A DNA stretch of 64,000 nt, from the NCBI RefSeq assembly GCF_000276665.1, contig NW_004955467.1, positions 1,097,555 through 1,161,554 on the forward strand, read 5' to 3'. The notes under the pieces are model-generated. The model worked only from the letters and a program-made list of their open reading frames with translations. It was not told the origin of the DNA and ran no database searches. How positions within the stretch are numbered: the first letter of the stretch is position 1; the number at the start of each line of letters is the position of its first letter. Position numbers and translations under genes: made by a program. This document shows, in pieces, positions 33,595 through 44,999 of this stretch. The DNA is from Chinchilla lanigera. Taxonomy: Eukaryota; Chordata; Mammalia; Rodentia; Chinchillidae.

Positions 33595-34150
33595 GAGTAG
33601 GTAATTTTCAGATACTTGTGGCTGGCTCACTCCCTCACTGTCCTCTCTTCTTTACATAGTGGTTTTCAGTGGATTCCCACGTGTTCTACAAGTGAACAGC
33701 GCCTTTTGTTTCCTCCATTCTAGTTGTTGATTTCTATCTTGTTCCTGCTGTTCTGTATGTGACCGGAGTTGCATTAAATACTAGTGATGTCCTTGACTTG
33801 TTTTCATCCTGCTGTGGATGCCTTTTTGGTGCTTTGCCATTAAATATGATGCAGAAAACCAGTGTGAAATAATGTTTTTACTCTTTCTGTTTTACTCAGG
33901 TTGTCATTAGAGTTGAATGAGGGATTTTATTAAAATACCTTCTAGGCATTCTGTTATTACTTTGATTGTGGCTTCTCTTTTTACCCTGGAGTCCCTTCAA
34001 GATATTAAAATATGTACATATTTGGTCTCCTGGGTATATATTCCATGTCACATAGCCTCTTTGATTCTTTTAACCACTTTCATGCTGCCTATGTTTTTTT
34101 AAAAGTTTGCCATCTAACATGCATTGCTTTCTCTTGGGTTGGATAACCCT
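33595..34150. other. Unassigned intronic sequence
   Basis: Nothing recognised. Confidence 0.4.
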
Positions 34151-34156
34151 TGGTTA

Positions 34157-34731
34157 TTGTGGGCTGATCAGGCCCGAAATCTCCCAAGCGTCTAGATGGC
34201 GAAGGCTTAAATAAATGAGACAATTGAAATGATTTCAGGGCTTCAGAAGGGTCTAACTCTCTTACAACATTTGAGATTCTCTCAATATAGACCAGGACTT
34301 CTCTGGGCAGGCCTTATTTATTTGGTTTTCAAACAAAGGAGGAGGATACTCAAGAAAACGCGAGAATATAGCAGGACCTTGGGAAAATTTTCCCAGGTAG
34401 TAAATTATGTCAATCAGAACTACCTTATCTTTTGGTTGGTATTTATTGTAGGAGTGTGGAGCCTGCAGCTGCAGTCTCTTGTAGTTAATTGAGGTTGGAG
34501 CCAAACATCCTCAGCTATGGCCTTATCTTGTCCTTTGAGGTGTGACAGCTTCACAGGCCAATACAGGCCTTAGCGGTGACTGGTGACTCATAGAGGTTCA
34601 TGTACTGTGAGTCCACTGCCCATCCCCAGACAAGGTGCCTAAGCTTCAGACACTCACAAGTAAACGCGGAAAGCCAGTTGGTTAATGTTAATGCTCTCCT
34701 GAGCAAAGCCGCTTTGTAGTGGTCTCCAACA
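34157..34731 (-). mobile_element. Candidate solo ERV-like LTR
   Basis: About 575 bp that on the minus strand begins TGTTGGAGACC and ends ...GATCAGCCCACA (TG...CA). It carries AATAAA strings (minus strand, near 34318 and 34212). I could not find a matching target duplication. No internal viral gene is present. Confidence 0.45.
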
Positions 34732-34734
34732 GCT

Positions 34735-36205
34735 CTCTATGTTTCTTTACTTTGACTTTTGTGTTCTTGAGCTTTTGTCTATAATTTCTCTGATTTCAGA
34801 TTATTTCTTCTTCATGACTTCCAGTCTTATTCTCATAACTATAAAATCTTAAATTCCAATGAAAATACAATTGGAGATTTTCTCAAATTGTCAGTTTCTT
34901 TTAGTAACTTTGTTTCATGGTATGTATTTACTTGGGAGTCCTCAGATGGGTCCCTTCCTGTGAACTACAGATTTTTTCCATGTGGATCTAGTGATTTTTT
35001 TCTAAATGATCCTCCGTCTTTACAGAGGGAAGCTTGTGTTTGTGCAGCATTGGAAACTGAGAGGAATTCCCCAGGAGAGCATGTGGGTATCCAGTCATAT
35101 CTTTTATGCCCGGTTAGAGGAAAAAGGGGAAATGCTTTGTATTAGTCAAGGTGAAAGTGGGGGAGGTATGAAAGCCTGGGGTACAACTTTGACAAATTTC
35201 CTGTTCTTCTTTTATTTTCTCTGTGTTTTGCGTTGTTCCCTTTGTGGAGCCCTGGAGTAGATGCACGCACCCCTGCTGTGTAAGTGCCCCTAATGTGGCC
35301 GGCCATGGCTGCTGTCCTCGCTGTTATCAGCTGGCCCTGGCTGCTTCCCATGCCTGACCTTCTTGAAAGCAAGGTCAGTGAGAAGGGGTCCTGGAATGCT
35401 CTCTGAAGCGTTCCTCACAGAGGTCTCAGCTGTGGTCCCGTTATCCTTTGTGATAATTTTTTGTAAGGCACATTCAGTATCCAAAATGTTATTCATCAGT
35501 CATGTATATGATTAAAAACCCAACACAGTGCCCCACTCATAACATAGGAGAAAAATAAAGTCACGTTTCAGCATGTCAGTGTGGGAAGCCGACTCCACTG
35601 GGAGGTAGTTAGGTACCTCTGTGTGGGTGGAGATGGCTGTTGGTATAAATGCCACAAAGGAGAATGAGTGTGGTGTTGTGAATTCAGATCTGAGCACTGT
35701 TGACATTGGTGGTTCTTAAATGCTGACATCTCAGAGTAAACTTTTAAGCAGAATAAAGCACTGCCTTCCCTTGAGGTAATATTAATTGTATTCTTAGAAA
35801 ATTCAATGTATGATAAAAAATACTCTGTAAAACCATCTTTGAGTCTCTATGAAAAACAGTTAAGAGTGTGGCTTTAGGTAACTAAGAACAATTTCTAAAA
35901 AAAAAAAAGTTTCTTCATTTTCATGGTGCTGACCTAACATAGCGTGTGCTTTAAAGGGGGCTTCCTGTTTACTTGCATTTTTCTGATAATGATTAGCTAT
36001 TCTAGTAAAAGATACCAAGTTTCAGGGATTTCAGATGACCTGTTACGTTGGAGATGTGATAAAAATCCTTGTCTTCCTCACTTTCATTGTTTTTATCCAT
36101 AGTGGGTGAATTTGGGATGGTCAGTCTTTTTTCCTTCTCAGCTTTTTTTCCTTAGTTCTATGTTAGTATTTTCTCTTATCAATTTGTAATTTGTAGTCCT
36201 TCTTA
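34735..36205. other. Unassigned intronic sequence
   Basis: About 1.5 kb with no recognised repeat or exon. Frames of 76-85 codons at 34888-35372 lack domains. Confidence 0.4.
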
Positions 36206-36209
36206 AAGA

Positions 36210-36347
36210 TCAATAGCTGGCATGGTGGCACAGCACTTGGGAAACTGAGGCAAGAAGATTACCGTGAGTTTGAGGCCAGCCTCAGCAACAAAGTAAGTTC
36301 AAGGCCTGGCTGAACTATATAGCAAGTCCCTGCTTCAAAAAAAAGGA
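36210..36347 (+). repeat. B1-type SINE, internally shortened
   Basis: 'gctggcatggtggcacagca', 'gaggccagcctcagcaac', 'gcctggctgaactatata'. Confidence 0.88.
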
Positions 36348-37048
36348 AAGATCAATAATAATAGTAGTTGTTATCATAATAATGGCAGTCAAAGTATACC
36401 GTTTTCTTCAAAATGTAAAGTCAGTGTAAATGTATTTAATGTGTTTATTAATTTAGCTAAACATTTCATTTTTTCATTTTGCAGTAATCGTAGATTCACA
36501 TGCAGTTGTAAGTAATAATACAGATAGATCCTGTACCCTTTATCCAGTCTCCCCCAGTAGTAACATTTTGCAAAGTGATAGTGCAGTGAGCTTACAGGAT
36601 CACCACAGGGATTCCTCATGGCATCCTTTTAGTCATACCCATTTCCCTTCTCCCCCAGCTTTTAACATTTGTCCATCACTAGTTTGTTTTCCAATTCTAT
36701 AATTCTGTTATTCTGTAGGTGGAATTATACAGCATGCAAGCTTTTGGTACTGGATTTTTTACTCACATTCGTACAGGTTGCTAAATGTGTCAAATATTAT
36801 TCCTTTTATATTTCTTCATAGTATTTCATGATATGAATGGAAAGTAGTTTATTTAACTGTTTGCTTATTGAATCTGGTTTTTTCCAGTTTTTTGCAGTTA
36901 TGAATAAAGCTGTTACAAGCATTTATGTAAGTTTTTTTACTTTGGTGAACATTTTATTTTGTGGGAGAATTTCTGTGAGGAAAATGCCCAGGAGTGCAAT
37001 TGCTGGATCATATGGTAGGTGGATGTTTAGTTTTTAAAAGACATTACC

Positions 37049-37218
37049 AGACCAGGCATGGTGGCACACACCTGTAACCCTAGCACTAAAGAGGCTGAGG
37101 CAGAAAGATTTCTGTGAGTTTAAGGACAGCTGGAGGGGCTGGGGATTTAGCTCAGCGGCAAAGTGCTTGCCTGGCAAGCACAAGGTCATGAGTTCGGTTC
37201 CTGGTACCAGAGAAAAAC

Positions 37219-37256
<38 letters not shown>

Positions 37257-37290
37257 ACAGCTGGGGTTACAAAAGATAAATAAATAAAAT
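37049..37290 (+). repeat. B1-type SINE split by an ID SINE
   Basis: The 5' half 'ccaggcatggtggcacacac ... gtttaaggacagctgg' resumes after the ID as 'aaggacagctggggttac', then (AAAT)n. Confidence 0.92.
37136..37254 (+). repeat. ID SINE inserted in B1
   Basis: Full body 'ggggctggggatttagctca ... cctggtaccagagaaaaacc' with about 35 A. The target duplication 'aaggacagctgg' is part of the host B1. Looks young. Confidence 0.95.
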
Positions 37291-37574
37291 AAATAAAAGA
37301 GAAAAGAAACTACCTAATATGTTTGATTGAGCTTCTCTACATTCTTGCCAACATTTGGTGTGTTGCTGTTTTTTTTGTTTTGTTCTGTTTTGGTTTTTTA
37401 GCCATTGATGTAGGTATGCAGTGATATTTTATTGTCATTATTTTAATTTGCATTTCCCCAGTGGCTGATACTGAACATCCTTTCATAGTCTTATTATCTC
37501 TAACAGGGCTGCTTGTATTATCTATTTCATACTGAGTTATATTTTTCAATCAGTTCATTTCTTCTAAGTTGCCC

Positions 37575-37815
37575 AGTTTTATATGTATAGAGTTACTTGT
37601 AGTATTCTCTATTATCCTTTTGAGTCTATAGGGTCTGTTGTGATAGCCCCCATTTTATTTCTGATACTGATAGCCTGTATGTTCTCTCTTTTGTCAGTCT
37701 TTCTAGAGGTTTATCAATTTTAGTGATATCTTAAAGGACTAGCATTTTGTTTTATTACTCCTTATTGTTTTTGTTCTTAACTTCATTAATTTCTGCTCTT
37801 ATATAAATTATGTCC
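37575..37815 (-). repeat. Old L1 ORF2 fragment, antisense
   Basis: 'agaggtttatcaattttagt', 'cttcattaatttctgctctt' and 'gttgtgatagccccc' are mid-ORF2 sequence read backwards, next to a 3' region, so an internal deletion or a second copy. Confidence 0.7.
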
Positions 37816-37867
37816 TTGTCTATAAAATGAAGCCAATCTTGTTCATGTCATAGTTATAAATATTAAC

Positions 37868-37898
37868 TGCAATTATACACACACACAGACACACACAG

Positions 37899-37926
<28 letters not shown>
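37868..37926 (+). repeat. (CA)n microsatellite
   Basis: Imperfect CA run with two CAGA interruptions. Confidence 0.95.
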
Positions 37927-37929
<3 letters not shown>

Positions 37930-37930
<1 letters not shown>

Positions 37931-38500
37931 CTAGAGTAGAACCTTCAATGTAGGTATTTTAATAAAATGTATTTCTTCTATTTGAACTATTCTCTTTAAT
38001 AGAATCTCCCACTTAGGAATTATGGCAGTTAAAAAGAAAGAACCTACCTGCCTTGTTGTCTGAGCATCTTGCAGTGTTTGGGCTTTACCCTGTTAGGATA
38101 TTTTTCCCTCAGATTACCCTTGACTCATGTGATGTCTAGATTCATATATACATATACAACTTTGAGAGTAATAACAATTGCTTAGATTGCTTAATTTGTA
38201 AAATTCTCCTTAGGTACCCTGTTGCCGATACTCCCGGAGGATTTGTGAGTATTCTAGAACCACTGGCTGTGATGAGAGGATGAGAAAGAAAATGGACTTA
38301 ATAGATGCTCAGCACCTCTGGCCAAGTGGAAGAATATCTTGTATTTGTCTGAAACCAGTTTAATGCATTAAAATTACTTGTTATTGTTTCTGAGGACGTC
38401 ATTGCCCAGCTTTGCAGACTGCTCTCCAAATTAAGCTCCATTCTAGAGTGAGCCGCAGTATAACTCGCAGACCTTCACAGCATCATGAAGGTCTTGTCTC
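37930..38500. other. Unassigned intronic sequence
   Basis: Nothing recognised. Confidence 0.4.
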
Positions 38501-38504
38501 AAGA

Positions 38505-38600
38505 AGGAAGAGAGAGGGGCTGGGGATTTAGCTCAGCGGCAAAAGCGCCTGCCTGGCAAGCGCAAGGTCGTGAGTTCGGTTCCCGGTACCGGAGAAAAAC

Positions 38601-38647
<47 letters not shown>

Positions 38648-38655
38648 AGGAAGAG
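38505..38655 (+). repeat. Young ID SINE with long A-tail
   Basis: Intact body with matching tRNA-like boxes ('tagctcagcggcaaaagcgc', 'gagttcggttcccggtac'), then about 44 A (38602-38645). Target duplication 'agaaggaagagag' on both sides. Confidence 0.96.
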
Positions 38656-38719
38656 AGAAGTGAAATGTTTCCCTGGGGCCCAGATGTTATTCATAGCAGT
38701 AGATTATTACAAGTTTTAC

Positions 38720-38911
38720 TGTACAAACACACATATATAACACCTTGTATATGTATATTTATAGAGTGTATATGATCATATGGCATATTTACACATTGCA
38801 TAATATATATTACTATGCATAAATATATAACCATTGTTTATATGTTATATTTATATGTGTTTATATTTGTATGTTATAAATATATTAAAATATATCATAT
38901 ATATTAATATA
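38720..38911. repeat. AT-rich low-complexity stretch
   Basis: TATA/ATAT-rich. Confidence 0.85.
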
Positions 38912-39147
38912 GCATGTATATAGTATGAAGTTACCAAATCGACCTAAATTTTAGTCTTAACCTCTTTCTCTGTAACTATCATCTTTGGGAGTGAGAAACA
39001 TGGCTCTCTTTTTCTTCGAAGTTTATTTGGCATGTATATAGGATGAAGTTACCAAATCAACCTAAATTTTAGCCTTAACCTCTTTCTCTGTAACTATCAT
39101 CTTTGGGAGTAAGAAACATGGCTCTCTTTTTCTTCGAAGTTTATTTG
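38912..39147. repeat. Tandem duplication, 118 bp x 2
   Basis: Copy 1 starts 'gcatgtatatagtatgaag' at 38912; copy 2 starts 'gcatgtatataggatgaag' at 39030. About four mismatches in 118 bases. Confidence 0.96.
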
Positions 39148-39351
39148 CTTCGGTGCCTAAGGTAGTCAGTGTCACAGTCCTCCTCCTACCTGCCACCTCC
39201 ACCCTGCTCCCTGTCCTCCAGTCTCAGGCCCTCTACCCTGAGCCTCTTCATGTGTCCCTGACCTCCTTGCACTGCCCATACTCAACTCTGTGCTGCCCCT
39301 CCACCTGGAGAAAGGAGGGAAAGATGGGCTCAGGAGCTTCCTTCTTTTCCT

Positions 39352-39432
39352 TTTCGTGCAGTGCTGGGGATTGAACCAGAACCTCATGCATGCTAGACAC
39401 ACACTACCACTGAGCTACACCCTTAGCCCAAG
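39352..39432 (-). repeat. ID SINE, old
   Basis: 'gtgctggggattgaaccaga', 'ctaccactgagctacaccct'. Confidence 0.88.
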
Positions 39433-39434
39433 TG

Positions 39435-39860
39435 GAAGCTTTCTTAATATCATATACTTTTAAGCCAATTAAATGTGTTGTTCTAGTTAGCATTATCAAA
39501 AAGCTGGATCTCCTGCCTCGGTTCATGAGAAAGTTACTTTTCATTCCTGGAGATGCTGACACATAGAGGGATGAAGGGAAGGTGTGTGTGGTGCTCTTAG
39601 GTGACTGTAGGCCTGCACAGGTCCTCTGCTTCTGCAGGTGCACTGTGCCTCTTCCCAGGGCTTCATCATGTGGAAAGGGACTTGCAAACACCCAGCACAT
39701 CCATCAGCTAGGTTTATTCTAATCAAACACAGTTAATTGAGAGGACATTTGTGAAACATTTGTTGAGAAAAGCAAGTGGACTTGCACATTTTTTGCATAT
39801 ACTCTTCCTTACTGTAGGAAAGAATCTGAGAAGTGTTTCAGAGGTCCGTGCAAGAATACA
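39435..39860. other. Unassigned intronic sequence
   Basis: Nothing recognised. Confidence 0.4.
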
Positions 39861-39974
39861 AAAAAAAAAAAAAANNNNNNNNNNNNNNNNNNNNNNNNNN
39901 NNNNNNNNNNNNNNNNNNNNNNNNNNNNNNNNNNNNNNNNNNNNNNNNNNNNNNNNNNNNNNNNNNNNNNNNNN

Positions 39975-40002
<28 letters not shown>
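39861..40002. other. Assembly gap (100 N) inside a poly-A tract
   Basis: 14 A, then exactly 100 N (39875-39974), then about 28 A. A SINE or only a homopolymer may be hidden. Confidence 0.99.
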
Positions 40003-40007
<5 letters not shown>

Positions 40008-40307
40008 AAAATAGGAAGTCAAGCTAGATTAGGGAGTCATGTGTACCATGGTAGCTGCTGGTTTGGCTCCAAGTTTCTCAGAGAAAAGAAGGAAACCTGA
40101 TTAATGATGAAAAGATGAAAAGAAGGCAGTTATTAATGAAATATACAACTTTTTGTAGTACTAAAACTTTTTTTTTTAAGTCTGCTTTGGAAATTTGAAA
40201 AGGACAAAGATTCAGTATTATAAAGTCAACCAAGTCATTATGTTAAATAAATATAATACAGTTGAACACTCTACTAGTATTCAATAGGTTGTTTTCTCAT
40301 TTATTTT

Positions 40308-40450
40308 ATATTTTGAGACAGGGTCTTGATATGTAGTTCAGGCTGGCCTTGAACTCACTATGTAGCCCAGGCTGTCCTCAAACTTGCAGTGATCCTCCTG
40401 CCTCAGCCTCCCAAGGGCTGGGATTACAGGCGTGCACCACTGTGTCTCCT
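40308..40450 (-). repeat. B1-type SINE
   Basis: 'gagacagggtcttgatatgt', 'aactcactatgtagcccagg', 'gggattacaggcgtgcacca'. Confidence 0.93.
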
Positions 40451-40572
40451 TTATTACTCTTAAAACAATTACCCATTACTGTCGTATTTTACAGTGTTAA
40501 ATAAAAAACACAGCATTGCTGTTAGATTTCAGTTTACTTAAACCAAATGATCTTTATGGCAGAAAAGAGAAT

Positions 40573-40938
40573 TGGATGTGCTGGAGTAATAACAAAGTAA
40601 AGGCTGGGGGATGTGCTCCAGCAGTAGTACAGAAGTGGTGGAATGTGCTAAAGTAATAATACAGTGAGGACTTGGGGAATGTCCTGGAGTTACAATACAG
40701 TAAGACCCGGAGGATGTGCTGGAGTAATGATACAGTAAGAGCTGATGATGCTCCGGAGTATAATACAGTAAGGGATCAGGGGATGTGCTAGAGTAAGGAC
40801 TGGAGTACATTGGAGTGATTATACAATAAGGGTTGGGATGAGCTGGAGTAATAATACAGTAAGGGCTGGAGGAGGTGCTAAAGTAATAATACAGTGAGGG
40901 CTGGGAGGCATGCTAGAGTAATAGTACAGTAATAAGTT
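40573..40938 (+). repeat. Minisatellite, about 35-bp unit, 10-11 copies
   Basis: Unit close to 'gtgctggagtaataatacag' + 'taagggctggagga'. Copies differ at several positions and one is rearranged near 40790-40830. A periodic minus-strand frame (40538-40810) is a by-product. Confidence 0.93.
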
Positions 40939-40939
40939 T

Positions 40940-42240
40940 CAGGGATAGAAATATATGATCAGTGATGGTTTATGATAATAACTAATTACTGTTTACTAGC
41001 TGAAATGTAGATGATGCATTGTGCATAAATATGACAGGGGTCACCGCAAAATCTGAAGCTCAATATGACTCTATCACAGAATATAGATGGCAAGATGTTT
41101 TCTAACATGACTGTTCTGTTAGAACATTGTGACCAAAGTCCTTGAATTGGATTTGCTTCTAAAGGTATCCATTAATTTATTAGTTTTGCTAAACGAGTGA
41201 TTGGGAATATTGTTCCTTCATTGGAGCTGGTTCATGGTCAGAACACTGTGGCTTGGTGCCAGTACCCCAGGCTTCACTATGGAAGAAGAGGAAAGGGGGA
41301 GAGTACGGGGTCCCATGGTAGAACAAGCTTTATGTTCCACAAAACAGTTTGCTGATTATCATGTTGGAAAGAAGGGAAGCTGGAAGTCTTTCCACTGAAT
41401 TCATGGAATATTAAAGTTCCAGCCCTTGAACTTGGCTATGACCTTCTGAAATGTTCAAGTTCCTCTATGGAAAACATGATCAGATCTCTTATGCTGCTTT
41501 CCCTGGCTGCTGACACACAGTAGATTCTCAGTGTTATGTTGCTGAGAGTTTGGATTATTGAGCTTACAGAACTGTCTTTTTCTGTATTGGTTTCTACTTC
41601 AAAAATTAGCTTTAATACCAGGGAAGGTACCTCCTCTAAGTAAATTACAGTACAGAAGGTCAGAATGGAAGTATGTGTTGTTGATAAGTTCTCTCTGCTA
41701 CAGTGGCATCTTGGTGGGATTTTTCTCAATGCTGTTTGGATGGATTATCTCTCCTTAGTTGATCAGTCACAAATGATAATAGTCCAGAAGAGTTGATTTT
41801 ATGCGGTGAGAATTCATTTTGGAACATTAAGCTAAGAGATTTTTAACAAGTTAAATCAACAGTCTATATATTACATTAAGAACTATGTGTGGGCTTGGTG
41901 TCAGAGGAACAGAAGATTTGTGCACAGTCAGTGGAACTTGTAGACACTCACTAGAACCCTTAAGACTATAGGAAAAACAGATTACAGGGAAAAGGGGGCA
42001 TTGGCATAGCTTCGCTCTCAACACATCCTGGCTATGTGACCTTAAGCAAATTAATCCATTACAACTATCGCTCTGCTGTTACTGGGAGCAGCCAAGTCTG
42101 TGGACTTTACAATGCAAGCCTGTGGGGAAGGCTTTAGAGAAAGAGTTTGGCTTCATTCGTGGTGCTTTTTTTGTGGTTTATGCATAATGACTCCTGGTAA
42201 TCGCCAAGTCTCCTTATAAGCCATTCCTTTAAAAATCTCT
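40940..42240. other. Unassigned intronic sequence
   Basis: About 1.3 kb; only a weak MIR-like string ('ctatgtgaccttaagcaaat') at 42033-42060. Confidence 0.45.
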
Positions 42241-42244
42241 ACTC

Positions 42245-42331
42245 ATTTGGGGATGTAGGTCAGTGGTAAAGTGCTTCCTAGTAAGGTTGAGGCCTGAGCT
42301 CCGTCCACAGCACCACAAACAACAACAAACT
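42245..42331 (+). repeat. ID SINE, old
   Basis: 'ttggggatgtaggtcagtgg', 'ctccgtccacagcacc'. Confidence 0.85.
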
Positions 42332-42334
42332 TGT

Positions 42335-42635
42335 TTTTAGGTACATAACTCTTTGTCTTTTGGCAAGTAAATATTTTAACTTTTTCTTAATTGTTTCAAA
42401 TAGATAATACAATTCACTTGATTCAGAATGTAGAGGATTATAGTAAAATATTTAGCTCCTGCCCCTTCACCCAGCCATCCAGGGCCCCAATGCTAGGCAA
42501 CCTGGTATCCTAGAGCTGTTCAGCGTGTGTGGAGGCAAATGTGCATCTTCTTTCCTTTTTGCACATGAACAATAGCACACACAGGTGCATCATTCTGCAC
42601 AGGAGCTTTTTATCTGAAGCGCATATTTTGGAAAG
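42335..42635. other. Unassigned intronic sequence
   Basis: Possibly an old interspersed repeat split by the SINE at 42640; family not recognised. Confidence 0.35.
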
Positions 42636-42639
42636 CCAT

Positions 42640-42758
42640 GTGCAGTGGTGTGTCTGTAGTCCCAGCACTCAGAAGGTGGAGGTAGGTGGATCATTTGAGC
42701 CCAGGAGTTTGAGACCAGCCTGGGCAGTGTAGCAAGAACTTGTGTTTGCGGGGAAAAG
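42640..42758 (+). repeat. Old B1/Alu-like monomer
   Basis: 'catgtgcagtggtgtgtctg', 'tttgagcccaggagtttgag', 'accagcctgggcagtgtagc'. No internal duplication. Confidence 0.85.
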
Positions 42759-42759
42759 T

Positions 42760-43285
42760 GTGCTTTGGAGATCATTCATTATGTCCTGTAAAGAGCCTCC
42801 TCCTTCTGGTTTTTGTCTGGCTGGCACTTGTTTCTTCTCAGTGGTCAATAATAGCAGCTCGTAACCACATTAACCACTCATTTTAGTGTTTGAGGGTGAA
42901 TTTCCCTGGGCCAGGAAATGTAAGCTGTTTTGATGGTTTCCTCGGACTGTAGTTTCCTCTCGCCAAGGCTGGATCTGCACTTTGCAGGAAAAACCCTCTG
43001 GGGTACATGTGCCTAAGAGGAGACAAGTAAATCAGAGCTGAGAGAGCATCAGGGCGGCTGTTGCCCTTACCATCATAAACCACCCAGCTTCTTCTCAGTG
43101 CTACTTTTCCAGACCATTTTCTTACAAGGTTTTGCTGGCTTCCTATTCACCCCAGGCTGCGTGGCCTATTTTCAGTTTTTACACATGTGGTCATGTATAC
43201 CTGAGCACATCAAGAACAGCTTGTACACTTGCCCTAGCTTCTCAAGGAACTTCTCTTTCTTTTCAGTCAGAATTGGTTACACGAT
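42760..43285. other. Unassigned intronic sequence
   Basis: Nothing recognised. The 104-codon frame 43098-43412 runs into MIR sequence. Confidence 0.4.
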
Positions 43286-43289
43286 GCTG

Positions 43290-43415
43290 GGAATCTCCTT
43301 GCCTCCATCATGTGTGACTTTGGACAAGCTGCTCGGCCTCCCTGAGCTTGTTTCTATATCTGTAGGATGGAGTTTATCACATCTGTCTCAGAGAGTTGTA
43401 ACAATTACATGAAAT
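43290..43415 (+). repeat. MIR SINE
   Basis: 'atgtgtgactttggacaagc', 'ctgagcttgtttctatatct', 'gtaacaattacatgaaat'. Confidence 0.8.
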
Positions 43416-43427
43416 GACATAGTTGGT

Positions 43428-43762
43428 CCTCTGCATTGGCAAGTTCTGCATCTGTGAATCCAGCCAACCTCAGCTCAAAAATATTCAGGAAAAAATTATG
43501 TCTGTACCAAACATGTACAGACTTCTTTTCTTGTCATGATTCCCTAAACAATACAATATCAATATAATAACTATTTACATGCCATTTAGATTAGGAATTT
43601 TAAGAAATCTAGAAATGACCTTAAGTATACAAGAAGGTGTGCACAGGCTATATGCAAATGGTATGCCATTATATGTAACATACCTGGGTGTCAGGAGATT
43701 TTGTATCTATATGGGATCTTGGAACCAGGTCTCCTCAGATACTAAGGTCCAACTGTATGAAG
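43428..43762 (+). mobile_element. Tigger-derived DNA element (MER2-like), near full length
   Basis: Inverted ends 'tagttggtcctctgcattgg' and 'aaggtccaactgta'. The interior has 'aaaaatattcaggaaaaaat', 'ccctaaacaatacaatat', 'tatatgggatcttggaacc'. Related to 9960-10272. Confidence 0.82.
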
Positions 43763-43871
43763 AACCAAAAATTAGAAGTGTAGATTTTTTAAAATAAAAT
43801 GTGATTTTTCCATTAAACTTAAGAGAATCCCTTAAGAGAATCTCCTAGTTCAGGACATGGCAACATCTATA

Positions 43872-44040
43872 CCTGGCCATGGTGGTGCACACTTGTAATC
43901 CCAGCACTTGGGAGGCAGAGTCAAGAGGAACCCCACGAGTTCAAGGCCAGCCAGTGCTACGTAGTGAGTTCAAGCCCAGCCTGAACTACATAGGAGACCC
44001 TGTCTCAAAAAGCCAAAAAGCAAACAATGTAGCAAAAACA
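43872..44040 (+). repeat. B1-type SINE
   Basis: 'cctggccatggtggtgcaca ... ccctgtctcaaaaag' with internal duplication. Confidence 0.93.
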
Positions 44041-44299
44041 AAATTAAAAAAACTACCTGCTTTAGACTCTAGGGTATTTTGCTCAGACTCTGCAAGCTTT
44101 GTTTTCTTTTTTTTTTTTCCTTCTCTAAAAAAATCATTTTAAGGTCTTCATTATTTTAAAGCAGCTTTGGTTCACAGCAAAATTGAGAAGCAGGTACAAA
44201 GATCACACATGCCTCTTCCCCTTCCATCGCCTCTCCCTTTACCAGCGTCCCCCAGAGGCATATTTGTTACAATCAGTGGACTTGCATCAACATATTGTT

Positions 44300-44706
44300 A
44301 TCCCCCCTAAAGCCTCATGTGCCCGTAAATGGAGCTTTTGGAAGTGTCTGGGTTTATGGTGTGTGAGTATGGGTTAAGCGTGTGTGAAAACTAAATTAGT
44401 CCACTGATTGGTTTAGCATATGGCTGAGTGTGGATAATGGGAAGGCCCACCCTGGGTGGTGACACCATCCAATAGGCTTGTACCCCAGATGGAATAAAAG
44501 GGAAAGGAGGGCTCCCCTGCTGCTGCCTCTTGCCTGCCACATGTGGACTGTTTCTCCTCAGCCATGGCCGTCGGCCATGCTGCCCTGCCTTGGAGCCAGC
44601 TGACTATGCATTGAAACCTGTACCAACTGTGAGTTAAAATAAATGTTTCCTCCTTTAACTTATGCAGGTCAGGTATTTTGTCCCAGCAATGAAAAAGTAA
44701 CTGAGA
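44300..44706 (+). mobile_element. MaLR-like LTR inserted in old L1
   Basis: 'gcttttggaagtgtctggg', 'gagttaaaataaatgtttcc' (AATAAA), 'caggtattttgtcccagcaa'. The L1 resumes immediately after. Confidence 0.82.
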
Positions 44707-44999
44707 CGTCACCCAAAGTCCATGATTTATATTAGGGTTCACTTCTGGTGTTGTACATAGAGTGAGTTTGTGCCAATTTGGAATATGTGTCCGTTGTTAT
44801 ACTATCATACAAAGTAGTTTTACTGCCCTAAGAATTTTCTGTGCTCTGCCTATTTATCCTTCCCTTCTTCTAACACCTGGCACAACTAAATTTTCTACTG
44901 TCTCCACAGTTTTACCTTTACCAGAATGCCATATAGTTGGAATCATATAGTATGTAGTCTTCTCAGATTGATTTTTTTCATTTAATAGTATACATTTAG

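Larger units (their letters stand above)
36470..37560 (-). repeat. Old L1 (L1M-type) 3' region, antisense
   Basis: 'tgtaccctttatccagtctc', 'gttatgaataaagctgttac', 'caattgctggatcatatgg', 'atttgcatttccccagtgg'. Interrupted by nested SINEs at 37049-37290. Confidence 0.85.

Noticed and set aside
38518..38602. tRNA-like sequence with A and B boxes
   Set aside because: Belongs to an ID SINE with A-tail and target duplication, not a functional tRNA gene; the same applies to all other ID copies.
40538..40810. Periodic Tyr/Ser/Pro-rich minus-strand frame
   Set aside because: Product of the 35-bp minisatellite; unit length not a multiple of three and copies vary.
40573..40938. Regularly spaced repeats resembling a CRISPR array
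   Set aside because: Repeats are directly adjacent with no unique spacers and the DNA is mammalian.
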